Origin: a bacterium
GTDB taxonomy: Bacteria > Vulcanimicrobiota > Vulcanimicrobiia > Vulcanimicrobiales > SCRA01
Reading direction: 5' to 3'
DNA: 14,987 bases
Assembly: GCA_028869325.1 (NCBI GenBank)
Contig: JAGWST010000159.1
Coordinates: 1-14,987, forward strand
Both the position numbers and the translations under genes were made by a program. Below the pieces are notes generated by a model that had not been told where the DNA came from, did not search any database, and saw only the letters and a program-made list of their open reading frames with translations. Positions 6,484 through 14,434 of this stretch are shown here, piece after piece. The first letter of the stretch is position 1. Each line of letters opens with the position of its first letter.

Positions 6484-6496
6484 TTGGCTCAGAGCC

Positions 6497-8851
6497 CTAT
6501 CTCAGCTCGACGACCGTGACGCCCGTACCGCCCTCATCGGCGTTGCCGTAGCGAAAGCTCGCAACCTGCGCATGCTCCTTGAGATACGCTTGCAGCCCGC
6601 GGCCCAGCATGCCGGTGCCCTTGCCGTGGATCAGGCGCAGGCCCTTGGCGCCTGCCAGCGCCCCCTCGTCGATCCACTTCTCCACCAGCGGCTCGGCCTC
6701 GGAGACGCGCATGCCCCGGACGTCCAGCTCCAAGCGCGCTTGAGCCGCCAGCGCCGAGGCCGCCGGGCCTCGCCCTTCGTGGCGCACGCGCTGCCGTTGG
6801 GCCGGCGCCGGGGCCCGCTGCTCCAGCCGCAGGCCCTCGCGGGCGACGACCGTCTTCATCGTCCCGATTTGCACCAAGATGCGGTCGCCGTAGTCCGCCT
6901 CCACCGTCCCGCTCTGGCCCAGATCCCTCACGTGCACGCGATCCCCCGGCCGCAGCGCCCCGTCGTCGCCCCCGGGGCTCTCGGCCTCCGGGCCGATGCC
7001 CAGCTCGCGATGCATCTCCTCCAGCGTCCTGGCGAGCAGATTGCGCTGTCCGCTGGTGCTGCGCGGACGCGGAGCGGCGCGCTCCGCACGGCGCGCCAGC
7101 TCCTCGTTGAACTCGCGCACCGCGCGCCCCAACCGCTCGCCGCCCTCCGTGCGTAGACGGCGACGCTCCTCCTCCAGACGCTCACGGGCCTGCGTCAGCC
7201 GCTGCTCCTCGCGCGCCGCCGCCTCGCGCTCCTCGCGCAGGCGATCGATCTCGCTTTGGAGCACCGCACGATCCTCGGCCAGCGACGCGACGGCACGATC
7301 GTACTCGCGCTCGCCCTCGGCTAGGAGCGCCTCCGCGCGATCGACCAACGCCGGATCGATGCCCAGCGCGCGCGCCAGCGGGAAGGCCAATGACTGTCCC
7401 GGGCTCCCGACGTCCAGGTGATAGGTCGGCGCATGCGTCCGCGGATCGAAGCGCACCGAGGCGTTGCGCGCGTGCGCCGTGGCGTGCGCCCAGACCTTCA
7501 GCTCGGTCGCGTGCGTCGTGACCACGGCGCGTGTATCCCGCGCCAGCAGCACCTCCAGCATCGCGATCGCCAGTGCCGCGCCGGCGTTGGGCTCCGTTCC
7601 TCCACCGATCTCGTCCACGATCACCAGACTTCGTGCGCCCGCGTGCGCCAAGATCTCGCGCATCGCCACCACGTGCGCCGAGAACGTCGAGAGGTTCTCC
7701 GCGATCGACTGCTCGTCGCCGATGTCGGAGTAGAGGCCGTCGAACCAGCCGATCGCCGTCCCCTCCTGCGCCGGCACGTGCATCCCGCAGTAGGCCATCG
7801 CAAGAAAGAGGCCCACCATCTTCAGCGTCACCGTCTTGCCGCCCATGTTGGGGCCGGAGATGACGATGACGCGCTGTTCCTGATCCAGGCGAATCGACTG
7901 CGGCACGGGCGTCCCGCGCAGCAACGGATGGCGGCCCGCGACGATCTCGACCCAGGCCTCGTCCACGATCTGCGGCGCCACGGCCCGTTGGCGATCCGCC
8001 AGGCGCGCCATCGCGGCGGCGAGATCGAGCTGGGCCAGCACCTCGAGGTCCGCGGAGACGGCCGCGCGCTGCTCGCCGACGCGCGCCGAGAGCTCGCGCA
8101 GGATGCGCTCGACTTCGCGCTGCTCCTCGATGCGCAGCGCGCGCAGCCGGTTGTTGGCCTCCAGTGTCGTCAGCGGCTCGATGAAGAGCGTCGCGCCGCT
8201 GGAGCTGGTGTCGTGTACCACGCCGGGGAACTCGCCCGCGAACTCCGCCTTGATCGGCACCACGTAGCGGCCCTCGCGCACGGTCACGATCGACTCGCCG
8301 ATCATCTTGGCGTACCTCTGCTGGCGCAACACGGAGGCGGTACGCTCGCGAATCTCCTCCTGCGCGTGCGCGATGGCATTGCGCGTACGCGCCAGTGCCG
8401 GGGTTGCGCGATCCAGGACCTCGCCGCGCTCGCCGACGGCGCCGGAGATCTCGCGCAGCAGCTCCGGCAGCGGGCGGTGCGGCCGCACCATCGCGTGCAG
8501 CGCCGGAGCCTCGACCTCGTGCACGGCGCGCACGGCCGCGGCGGCGGCCGCCAACGCCTCGTAGACTGCGCGCAGCTCCTCGCCGGTCAGCGCGGCGCGC
8601 AGCGCCGCACGCTCGGCGATCGGCTCGCAATCGGGGATGCCGCCGAAACCGAAGCTCGCCTCCTGGAGCAACGCGCGCATCTCCGCCGTCGCCGCCTGCG
8701 CGGCGCGAATCGCGCCGATATCCGTGATGGGCTGGAGCGCGCGCGCACGCGCGACGGCCACCGCGCCGCCGCACTCGCCCGCCAGCGACTCGCGCACGGC
8801 GGGAAAGTCAACCGCCGCCAGCGTTCGCTCGTCGGCCAGCGAGCGGGTCAT
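6497..8851 (-). CDS. mutS2: MutS2 (endonuclease MutS2 / ribosome-rescue ATPase)
   Basis: This is 784 residues, the usual length. The order is an N-terminal clamp/lever region with no mismatch-recognition domain, so it is not MutS. Then comes an ABC ATPase with Walker A GPNMGGKT (333-340, Lys339), Walker B SLVIVDEIGGGT (D413-E414) and TTHATELK. A long charged coiled coil follows (about 500-620), then a KOW-like segment (LRPGDRVHVRDLGQSGTVEADYG) and a C-terminal Smr domain (707-784) with LDVRG and HGKG. MutS2 proteins have been linked to suppressing recombination and, in Bacillus, to splitting collided ribosomes. The latter fits this translation-rich operon, but which role holds here is inference. 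ATG at 8851 has no spaced Shine-Dalgarno; AGGGG abuts it. It overlaps the stop of a 7-codon frame with a good Shine-Dalgarno, starting just after gatB. Confidence 0.95.
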   Translation of the reverse strand: MTRSLADERTLAAVDFPAVRESLAGECGGAVAVARARALQPITDIGAIRAAQAATAEMRALLQEASFGFGGIPDCEPIAERAALRAALTGEELRAVYEALAAAAAAVRAVHEVEAPALHAMVRPHRPLPELLREISGAVGERGEVLDRATPALARTRNAIAHAQEEIRERTASVLRQQRYAKMIGESIVTVREGRYVVPIKAEFAGEFPGVVHDTSSSGATLFIEPLTTLEANNRLRALRIEEQREVERILRELSARVGEQRAAVSADLEVLAQLDLAAAMARLADRQRAVAPQIVDEAWVEIVAGRHPLLRGTPVPQSIRLDQEQRVIVISGPNMGGKTVTLKMVGLFLAMAYCGMHVPAQEGTAIGWFDGLYSDIGDEQSIAENLSTFSAHVVAMREILAHAGARSLVIVDEIGGGTEPNAGAALAIAMLEVLLARDTRAVVTTHATELKVWAHATAHARNASVRFDPRTHAPTYHLDVGSPGQSLAFPLARALGIDPALVDRAEALLAEGEREYDRAVASLAEDRAVLQSEIDRLREEREAAAREEQRLTQARERLEEERRRLRTEGGERLGRAVREFNEELARRAERAAPRPRSTSGQRNLLARTLEEMHRELGIGPEAESPGGDDGALRPGDRVHVRDLGQSGTVEADYGDRILVQIGTMKTVVAREGLRLEQRAPAPAQRQRVRHEGRGPAASALAAQARLELDVRGMRVSEAEPLVEKWIDEGALAGAKGLRLIHGKGTGMLGRGLQAYLKEHAQVASFRYGNADEGGTGVTVVELR

Positions 8852-8881
8852 CCCCTGCCGCTACCCAGCATGCGGACTCCT
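8848..8881 (-). promoter_or_regulatory. Shine-Dalgarno plus 7-codon leader frame coupled to mutS2
   Basis: On the minus strand AGGAG (8881-8877), which shares bases with the gatB TAG, is followed after 5 bases by ATG (8871). The frame encodes MLGSGRG and its TGA (8850-8848) overlaps the mutS2 ATG (8851-8849) as ATGA. It is out of frame with mutS2. This would let ribosomes ending gatB, or recruited by AGGAG, re-initiate at mutS2. The layout is seen directly; the use is inferred. Confidence 0.4.
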
Positions 8882-10364
8882 ATGACTGCGCCAGGCGCTC
8901 GCGCAGCAGGCTCTCTGCCAACTGTGGATTCGCCTTACCCTTCGAGACCTTCATGACCTGACCCACGAGCGCCTTGATGGCGTTCTCCTTGCCGGCCTTG
9001 TAGTCGGCCACCGACTTGTCGTTGGCGGCGATCACCTCGTCGACCACGGAGGCGATCGCGGAGGGATCGCTCAGCTGCGCCAGCCCCTCGCGCGCCACGA
9101 TCTCCTTGGGGGATCCGCCGCCGGCCATCATGCGCTCCAGCAGCTCCTTTGCCGTCTTCGAGGTGACGGTGCCGCCGCTGGCGAGCTCCACCAGCTCGCC
9201 AAGGTTCGCCGGCGTGAGCAGCTCCTGGCCGTCGATGGAGATGCCCTCCCGCCCCAGGATGCGGGCGACGTCGCTCAACAGCCAGTTCGCCGTGGCCTGC
9301 GCGAAGGCGTCGTCGCCTGGCTTGCGCTCCAGCGTCTCCAAGAGAAAGCGCGTGAGCGCGGGGTCCTCGACGATCTGCCGCACCTGCGCGACGGAAAGTC
9401 CACCGCCACGCTGCAAGCGATCGTAGGCAGCGATCGGCGTGAAGCCGACGCTGCCGCGCAATCCCTCGATCCATGCGCCGTCGAGCGTCAGCGGGACCAG
9501 ATCGGGGTCCGGAAAATAGCGGTAGTCGTGCGCCTGTTCCTTACTGCGCATCGAGTGCGTCACGCCCTCGCTCTCATCCCAGCCGCGCGTCTCCTGCACG
9601 ATGCGCCCGCCCTCCGCGAGCACGCGCCGCTGGCGCGCGATCTCGTACTCCAGCGCGCGCGCGACCGACCGAAACGAGTTCATGTTCTTGATCTCGGTCT
9701 TGGTGCCGAAGGCGCTCGTGCCGGCCGGGCGGATCGAGACGTTGGCATCGCAGCGCAGCGAGCCTTCTTCCATCTTCACATCCGAGATGCCGAGGTAGAG
9801 GAACGTCAGCCGCAAGAACTCGAGGAACGCCACCGCGTCCTCCGGCGTGCGGATATCGGGCTCGCCGACGCACTCCATCAGCGGCACGCCCGCGCGGTTG
9901 AAGTCCACCAGCGAGTGCGTGCTGCCGGCGATGCGCCCGTCGCCCGAGCCCAGGTGGGTCGACTTGCCGGTGTCCTCCTCCAGATGGATGCGGGTCAGAC
10001 GGCACGATCCTTCGCTGCCGTCGGCGCGGCGATAGCGCACCACTCCCCCGGTAGTCAGCGGCAGATCGTACTGCGAGATCTGATAGTTCTTGGGCATGTC
10101 GGGATAGAAGTAGTTCTTGCGGTCGAATTTCGACGCGACCGGAATCTGTGCGCCGAACGCCAGCCCCGCGCGTACCACATGCTCGATCGCCAGGCGATTG
10201 GGCACCGGGAGCGCGCCCGGCAGGGCCAGGCAGACGGGGCAGAGCTGGCGGTTGGGCTCGCCGCCGAACTCGTTGCGGCAGCCGCAGAACATCTTCGAAC
10301 TGGTCTTCAGCTCCACGTGGCACTCGATGCCGATCACGGCCTCATAGCGGGCACCGTCACTCAT
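8880..10364 (-). CDS. gatB: Asp-tRNA(Asn)/Glu-tRNA(Gln) amidotransferase subunit B
   Basis: This 494-residue subunit binds misacylated Glu-tRNA(Gln) or Asp-tRNA(Asn) and phosphorylates the acid side chain before amidation. It opens with YEAVIGIECHVELKT. A complete zinc knuckle follows, C27-x-C29 ... C42-x2-C45. Then come FDRKNYFYPDMPKNYQISQYD, the HLEEDTGKS segment and DFNRAGVPLMECV, the core of the kinase-like site. ETRGWDESEGVTHSMRSKEQAHDYRYFPDPDLVP follows in two runs. The last 150 residues are the helical and YqeY-like tail that contacts the tRNA elbow. The start is ATG 10364, overlapping the gatA TGA by four bases; the frame runs up to 10658, but that part is the gatA shadow. mutS2 follows with a 28-bp gap. 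With no GlnRS or AsnRS gene here, whether Gln, Asn or both are made this way is open. Confidence 0.97.
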   Translation of the reverse strand: MSDGARYEAVIGIECHVELKTSSKMFCGCRNEFGGEPNRQLCPVCLALPGALPVPNRLAIEHVVRAGLAFGAQIPVASKFDRKNYFYPDMPKNYQISQYDLPLTTGGVVRYRRADGSEGSCRLTRIHLEEDTGKSTHLGSGDGRIAGSTHSLVDFNRAGVPLMECVGEPDIRTPEDAVAFLEFLRLTFLYLGISDVKMEEGSLRCDANVSIRPAGTSAFGTKTEIKNMNSFRSVARALEYEIARQRRVLAEGGRIVQETRGWDESEGVTHSMRSKEQAHDYRYFPDPDLVPLTLDGAWIEGLRGSVGFTPIAAYDRLQRGGGLSVAQVRQIVEDPALTRFLLETLERKPGDDAFAQATANWLLSDVARILGREGISIDGQELLTPANLGELVELASGGTVTSKTAKELLERMMAGGGSPKEIVAREGLAQLSDPSAIASVVDEVIAANDKSVADYKAGKENAIKALVGQVMKVSKGKANPQLAESLLRERLAQS

Positions 10365-11845
10365 CGGACGCCCTCCAGACCCGCCGGAGCCCGATCGAGC
10401 GTGAAGCGCGTCGCCTGTTCGTAGGCGTGTGCCGCACCGAAGAGACGTGCCTCCTGGTAGAGCGGTGCCACCAGCTGCAGGCCCAGGGGAAGCTCGCGGG
10501 CGCCCGCCGTGCCGTCGCTGGCGAAGCCGCACGGCACCGAGAGCGCCGGCAGACCTGCCAGCGACATGGGGATCGTGTAGAAGTCCATCAAGTACATCGC
10601 CACCGGATCGTCGCCTTTGGCGCCGAACGGAAACGCCGGTGAGCTCGCCGCCGGGCACGCGATGAGGTCGCAGGCGCCGAAAGCCTTCTCGAAGTCGCCG
10701 GCCATCAGCGTGCGCGCCTTCTGCGCGCGCACGTAGTACGCGTCGTAGTAGCCGCTCGAGAGTGCGTAGGTACCGATCAGAATGCGCCGTTTGACCTCCG
10801 GCCCAAAGCCGGCGGCGCGCGTGCGCGCATACATCTCTTGGACGTTCGTGCCGTTGCCGCGCGGCCCGTAGCGCACGCCGTCGAAACGCGCCAGGTTCGA
10901 GGATGCCTCGGCCGGCGCGATGAGATAGTACGTCGCCAGCCCGTACTCCGCGTGCGGCAACGCCACGTCCACGATCTCCGCCCCCAGCGCGGCCAACTGC
11001 CGGTAGGCGCTCTGATAGACGGCGTCGATCTCCTCGCCCAGGTCCTTGGTCGCGAACTCGCGCACCAGGCCGATGCGCAGCCCGTGCAGATCGCGGCGCA
11101 GCCCCCCCGCCGTGGGCTCGGCGGGGCGCGGCAGGCTGGTCGAATCCATCGGATCGTGGCCGGCCATCACATCGTACATGCGCGCGGCGTCTTCGACCGT
11201 GCGCGCGATGGGCCCGATCTGATCGAGACTAGAGGCGAAGGCGATCAAGCCGTAGCGCGAGACGCGTCCGTAGGTGGGCTTCATGCCGACCACGCCGCAG
11301 AACGCCGCCGGCTCGCGAATCGATCCACCGGTATCCGAGGCGGTCGCCAGCGCCGCCTCGCGGGCGGCAACCGCGGCCGCGCTGCCGCCGGAGCTGCCGC
11401 CGGGCACGCGCTCAGGGTCCCACGGATTGCGCGTCGTGCCCAACGCCGAGTTCTCGCACGAGCTGCCCATCGCGAACTCGTCGAGATTGGCCTTGCCGAC
11501 GGGGACGCAGCCGGCGTCGAGCAGCCGTTGCACGGCCGTGGCCGTGTACGGGGCCACCCAGCCTTGCAGAATCTTGGAGCCCGCCGTGGTGACCGTGCCG
11601 GCGAGGCACATGTTATCCTTCACGGCCAACGGCACGCCGGCCAGCGGCAGCGAGGCACCGGCCGCGATCCGCTCGTCGACGCGCCGCGCGCAGGCGCGCG
11701 CCAGCTCCTCCGTTTTGGCCAGATAGGCGCCGATCTGCGGCTCCATCTGCTCGACACGGGCGAGCTGCGCCTCGAGCACCTCGACGGCAGCGGCCTGGCG
11801 GGCGTTGACGGCGGCCGCGATCTCTGTTGCGCTGCGCCGGATCAT
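10361..11845 (-). CDS. gatA: Asp-tRNA(Asn)/Glu-tRNA(Gln) amidotransferase subunit A (glutaminase)
   Basis: This 494-residue amidase-signature enzyme releases ammonia from glutamine for GatB. The Ser-cisSer-Lys triad is complete at standard spacing: Lys76 in PLAVKDN, Ser151 in PGGSSGGSAAA, and nucleophile Ser175 in SDTGGSIREPA. Glu178 replaces the Gln of the usual GSIRQPA. The GatA-specific stretches GVVGMKPTYGRVSRYGL, FASSLDQIGP, EASSNLARFDGVRYG and VKRRILIGTYALSSGYYDAYY separate it from generic amidases. ATG 11845 overlaps the gatC stop (ATGA), with GAGGA directly before it. Its own TGA overlaps the gatB ATG in the same way, so the trimer is probably made by coupled translation. Confidence 0.97.
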   Translation of the reverse strand: MIRRSATEIAAAVNARQAAAVEVLEAQLARVEQMEPQIGAYLAKTEELARACARRVDERIAAGASLPLAGVPLAVKDNMCLAGTVTTAGSKILQGWVAPYTATAVQRLLDAGCVPVGKANLDEFAMGSSCENSALGTTRNPWDPERVPGGSSGGSAAAVAAREAALATASDTGGSIREPAAFCGVVGMKPTYGRVSRYGLIAFASSLDQIGPIARTVEDAARMYDVMAGHDPMDSTSLPRPAEPTAGGLRRDLHGLRIGLVREFATKDLGEEIDAVYQSAYRQLAALGAEIVDVALPHAEYGLATYYLIAPAEASSNLARFDGVRYGPRGNGTNVQEMYARTRAAGFGPEVKRRILIGTYALSSGYYDAYYVRAQKARTLMAGDFEKAFGACDLIACPAASSPAFPFGAKGDDPVAMYLMDFYTIPMSLAGLPALSVPCGFASDGTAGARELPLGLQLVAPLYQEARLFGAAHAYEQATRFTLDRAPAGLEGVR

Positions 11846-12123
11846 TCCTCGTCTCCGATGATCTGCGGCACTTTGAAGAAAGCGCCTTCGCGCGCCGGCG
11901 CCCCGGCCAGGGCCTGCTCGCGCTCCAGCGAGGGCCGGTTGGCGTCGTCTCGCAACACGTTGGTCAGCGGGACCACTTGCGCCGTCGGCGCGACGTGGCT
12001 GACGTCCAGCTCCTGGAGCCGGCGCACGTGCTCCAGCAGGCGATCGAGCTGGCGCTGGTAGAGCCCGGCCTCCTCGTCGGAGAGGTCGAGACGCGCCAAG
12101 CGCGCCACGTACCGCACGTCCAT
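11842..12123 (-). CDS. gatC: Asp-tRNA(Asn)/Glu-tRNA(Gln) amidotransferase subunit C
   Basis: This is the small subunit that wraps around the GatA/GatB interface and stabilises the trimer. From ATG 12123 it is 93 residues, near the usual 95. It shows RYVARLARLDLSDEEAGLYQRQL, a middle region with the APTAQVVPLTNVLRDD segment, and the GAFFKVPQIIG ending. The start is uncertain. The same frame is open to TTG 12186, which has AAGGAG 10 bases upstream and would overlap the rlmD end by 14 bases. That adds 21 low-complexity residues without GatC homology. The ATG leaves fewer residues than usual before the first helix and has only a weak AGGCGG 8 bases away. It ends in a four-base overlap with gatA. 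Confidence 0.93.
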   Translation of the reverse strand: MDVRYVARLARLDLSDEEAGLYQRQLDRLLEHVRRLQELDVSHVAPTAQVVPLTNVLRDDANRPSLEREQALAGAPAREGAFFKVPQIIGDEE

Positions 12124-12172
12124 GGAATCGCCGCCTGCCTGCGCCGGCGCGGATGCGCCCGGCCGCAACGCC

Positions 12173-13633
12173 TCATCTGATGACAAAGTCTGGGTACTCC
12201 TTCTCGCCGGGGGCGTCGTCCTGCGCCGCCGTCAAACGGACGTCGTGGTTCGCCCGGGCCCCCGGGTCCTTCCGCCACAGGGTACAGAGCACCTCGACGT
12301 GTCCGGTCTGCGGGAACATGTCGAACGGCTGCACCACACCCACCTCGTAGCCCGCCGCGTGCAGCTGCGCCACGTCCCGCGCCAGCGTCGCAGGATTGCA
12401 CGAGAGATACCAGATGTTCGGCACGTTCGCCGCCGCCAGCGCCGCCAGCGCCGGCGCCTCGACGCCCTTGCGCGGCGGGTCCAGGAAGGCGATCTCCGCT
12501 CCCAGCAGAGCTGCCTGCGCGCGCGGCTCGCGCAGCGCGTCCTCCACGCGGCCGACGGAGAACCCGGTGGTCGCCTCCACGCCGTTGAGCTGCGCGTTGG
12601 CGCGCGCCTCGTCGATGGCGTGCTCGCTCTCCTCGATCCCGAACACCGTGCAGCCCAGCCGCGCGAAGAAGATCGAGAAGGTCCCCGCGCCGCAGTAGAG
12701 ATCGACGATCCGCCGCGGCCGGTTGAGGCCCGCTGCGATGAAGCGGAAGATCTGGCCGACCATCTCGCTGTTGACTTGGAAGAACGAGGAGGCGGAGACG
12801 CGGAAGCGGATCCCTTCGATGGCCTCCTCCATCTCCTGCTGGCCCCAGAGCGTGCGCTGCTTGCGGCCCATGACGGCGTTCTGACTGGAGGGCTCGAAGG
12901 AGTTCTGCACGCCGACCACGCCGGGCAACGCCGCGACGATCCGCGTGACCACCCGATCCAGGTGTTCGGCGGTACGCTCCGTGGTCAGAGAGACCACGGC
13001 GTGACCCAGTGCCCGCCCGGCGCGCGCAACCACGTGCCGCACGCCGCGAAAGAGCGTCGCCGCCGCCGGCGTGCGGGCGATAGCGGCGAGGTTACGCACG
13101 TACGCGTCGAGCTGGGGCAGCACGATCGGACAGGCGTCGATCGGCACCACGTCATGCGAACGCGGCTGGTAGAAACCAACCGCGTAGTTGTCTCCCGGAC
13201 GCTCTTGAACCACGAGCGACATCTTGTTGCGGTAGCCGCGCGGCATCGCCATGCCGATCGTCTCGGCCACCGCGGCGTCCACGCCGGCGATACGCTTGAA
13301 GGCGCTCGCGACGATGTTGCGCTTCCAGCGCAGCTGCGCGGGGTAGGCGAGATGCTGAACTTGACAGCCTCCGCAGGCGCCGAAGACGCGGCAAAACGGC
13401 TCCGCGCGCTCGGGAGAGCGCTGGATGACCTGCATGAGCTCGCCGACGGCGTAGTTGGCCTTCACCGAGGTGATGCGCACCCGCACGCGCTCCCCGGGCA
13501 ACGCCCCCGTCACGAAGACGACCATGCCGCCGGCGCGGCCAACGCCCTGGCCATTGGCGAGCAGGTCCGTGAGCGAGAGGATGGCCTCCTGGCCGAGGGT
13601 CGGAGCCGGGTTAGTTACGCTTCTGTTCGTCAA
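12173..13633 (-). CDS. rlmD: 23S rRNA (uracil-C5)-methyltransferase, RlmD/RumA family
   Basis: This 486-residue SAM-dependent enzyme makes 5-methyluridine in RNA. A TRAM domain is first (about 14-70, DLLANGQGVGRAGGMVVFVTG). A [4Fe-4S] cysteine set follows (C81, C87, C90 and a fourth in DACPIV near residue 168). The Rossmann methyltransferase has IVDLYCGAGTFSIFFA, FLDPPRKG and the catalytic Cys in YLSCNPATLARD; TGHVEVLCTLWR closes the fold. The target (U1939, U747 or both, or tRNA U54 as in TrmA) cannot be decided; the iron-sulfur set favours the RlmC/RlmD/RlmCD group. TTG 13633 is the only reasonable start in frame. It has no Shine-Dalgarno and lies within the last 23 bases of the upstream membrane-protein gene, so translation is probably coupled. 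The C-terminal tail after residue 455 is polar and poorly conserved-looking. Confidence 0.9.
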   Translation of the reverse strand: MTNRSVTNPAPTLGQEAILSLTDLLANGQGVGRAGGMVVFVTGALPGERVRVRITSVKANYAVGELMQVIQRSPERAEPFCRVFGACGGCQVQHLAYPAQLRWKRNIVASAFKRIAGVDAAVAETIGMAMPRGYRNKMSLVVQERPGDNYAVGFYQPRSHDVVPIDACPIVLPQLDAYVRNLAAIARTPAAATLFRGVRHVVARAGRALGHAVVSLTTERTAEHLDRVVTRIVAALPGVVGVQNSFEPSSQNAVMGRKQRTLWGQQEMEEAIEGIRFRVSASSFFQVNSEMVGQIFRFIAAGLNRPRRIVDLYCGAGTFSIFFARLGCTVFGIEESEHAIDEARANAQLNGVEATTGFSVGRVEDALREPRAQAALLGAEIAFLDPPRKGVEAPALAALAAANVPNIWYLSCNPATLARDVAQLHAAGYEVGVVQPFDMFPQTGHVEVLCTLWRKDPGARANHDVRLTAAQDDAPGEKEYPDFVIR

Positions 13634-13862
13634 GCGAGCGGAGAAGCTGGTTGGCTTCGTCGATCAGCGATTGGATGCGGGTACTCGTCGGGTCGGGCTC
13701 CCGGCGCACCGTGAGCGCGCGAGCGACGACGAAGGCGGCCGCGGCCGAGACGGCGATGAGCGCCGCCCAGACGAACACGCGGCCGTCGAGACCCGAGTGC
13801 TGGGCATCTACCGGCTGCTGCGTCTGCATGGCGTTGCCGTTCATCTCGGACAGATCGGTCAT
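13611..13862 (-). CDS. Small single-pass membrane protein of unknown function
   Basis: I do not recognise this 83-residue protein. A polar, Gln/Asn-rich N-terminus of about 28 residues is followed by one hydrophobic helix, VFVWAALIAVSAAAAFVVA (29-47). A positively charged edge (RALTVRR) comes next, then a polar C-terminus with a likely short amphipathic helix or coiled coil (IQSLIDEANQLLRSLDEQKR). The Arg-rich flank after the helix predicts an N-out, C-in orientation. ATG 13862 is preferred because GAGG lies 5 bases upstream; a GTG two codons earlier is possible. It stands 48 bases after cheW, and its 3' end overlaps the rlmD start by 23 bases. Operon position gives a possible link to chemotaxis or membrane organisation, but nothing in the sequence shows a function. 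Confidence 0.8.
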   Translation of the reverse strand: MTDLSEMNGNAMQTQQPVDAQHSGLDGRVFVWAALIAVSAAAAFVVARALTVRREPDPTSTRIQSLIDEANQLLRSLDEQKRN

Positions 13863-13910
13863 GGTCACCTCTGACCGGGGTGTTCGGCGACGACCCTCGG
13901 ACGCCTCCGG

Positions 13911-14423
13911 CTAGGAGACGGTCAGCGCCTCCCGGGGCTCGCCATCCATGGACTCCAGCTCGCGTTTTTCGGAGGCCGAGATCACGCGTTGCAGGTCGAG
14001 CATGATGATCAGCCGGTCGCCCAACTTGCCCACCCCCCGGATATACTCGGTATCGACGCCGGAGATCATCTCGGGTGCCTCCTCCACCTGCTCCACAGGC
14101 AGGCGCAGCACCTCGCTCACGGCATCGACCACCATCCCGACGCGCTTGGTGCCGATATCCGTCACCACGATGCGCGTATTCTTCGTGTGCTCGGCGCGCG
14201 GCATGTCGAAGCGGGCGCGCAGGTCGATGATCGGGATCAACTGCCCGCGAAGATTGATCACGCCCTCCATGAAGTGCGGCGCGCGCGGCACGTGCGTGAT
14301 CTGTACCATACGGTTGATCTCCTGCACCTGGGCGATGTCGACGCCGTACTCCTCTTTACCCAGCGAGAACGAGACAACTTGGATCGTCTCGCCGGAGAGC
14401 TGCTTCGATTCCTTCTCTTGCAT
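13911..14423 (-). CDS. cheW: Chemotaxis coupling protein CheW
   Basis: This 170-residue adaptor links chemoreceptors to the CheA kinase at the cytoplasmic face of the membrane. It is a single CheW domain (about 13-150). The domain contains QVVSFSLGKEEYGVDIAQVQEI, VPRAPHFMEGVINLRGQLIPIIDLRARF, RIVVTDIGTKRVGMVVDAVSEVLRL and EYIRGVGKLGDRLIIMLDL, with the conserved NLRG turn intact. A 15-20 residue acidic tail (SEKRELESMDGEPREAL) extends past the usual end. ATG 14423 is preceded by AGAGGA, which overlaps the cheA stop, with about 7 bases between. It follows cheA by 11 bases, so kinase and adaptor are co-expressed. Confidence 0.97.
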   Translation of the reverse strand: MQEKESKQLSGETIQVVSFSLGKEEYGVDIAQVQEINRMVQITHVPRAPHFMEGVINLRGQLIPIIDLRARFDMPRAEHTKNTRIVVTDIGTKRVGMVVDAVSEVLRLPVEQVEEAPEMISGVDTEYIRGVGKLGDRLIIMLDLQRVISASEKRELESMDGEPREALTVS

Positions 14424-14434
14424 AGCCCTATCCT

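Noticed and set aside
5255..7156. 239- and 371-codon + strand frames over tyrS and mutS2
   Set aside because: Antisense to tyrS and mutS2, composition skewed to Arg/His/Leu, no motifs.
7182..8956. Long open frames of 512-530 codons on both strands over mutS2
   Set aside because: All are shadows of the mutS2 frame, which alone shows Walker motifs and a Smr domain.
10365..10658. 98-residue N-terminal extension of the GatB frame
   Set aside because: Lies inside gatA in another frame; homologues start at the ATGA overlap at 10364.
10838..12061. 407-codon open frame on the + strand
   Set aside because: Antisense to gatA and gatC; low-complexity Arg/Ala/His composition and no family resemblance.
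12122..13714. 530-codon open frame on the + strand
   Set aside because: It is fully antisense to rlmD and gatC, which have clear domains. The long frame is a by-product of GC-rich codon use; its translation is His/Arg/Ala-rich without motifs.
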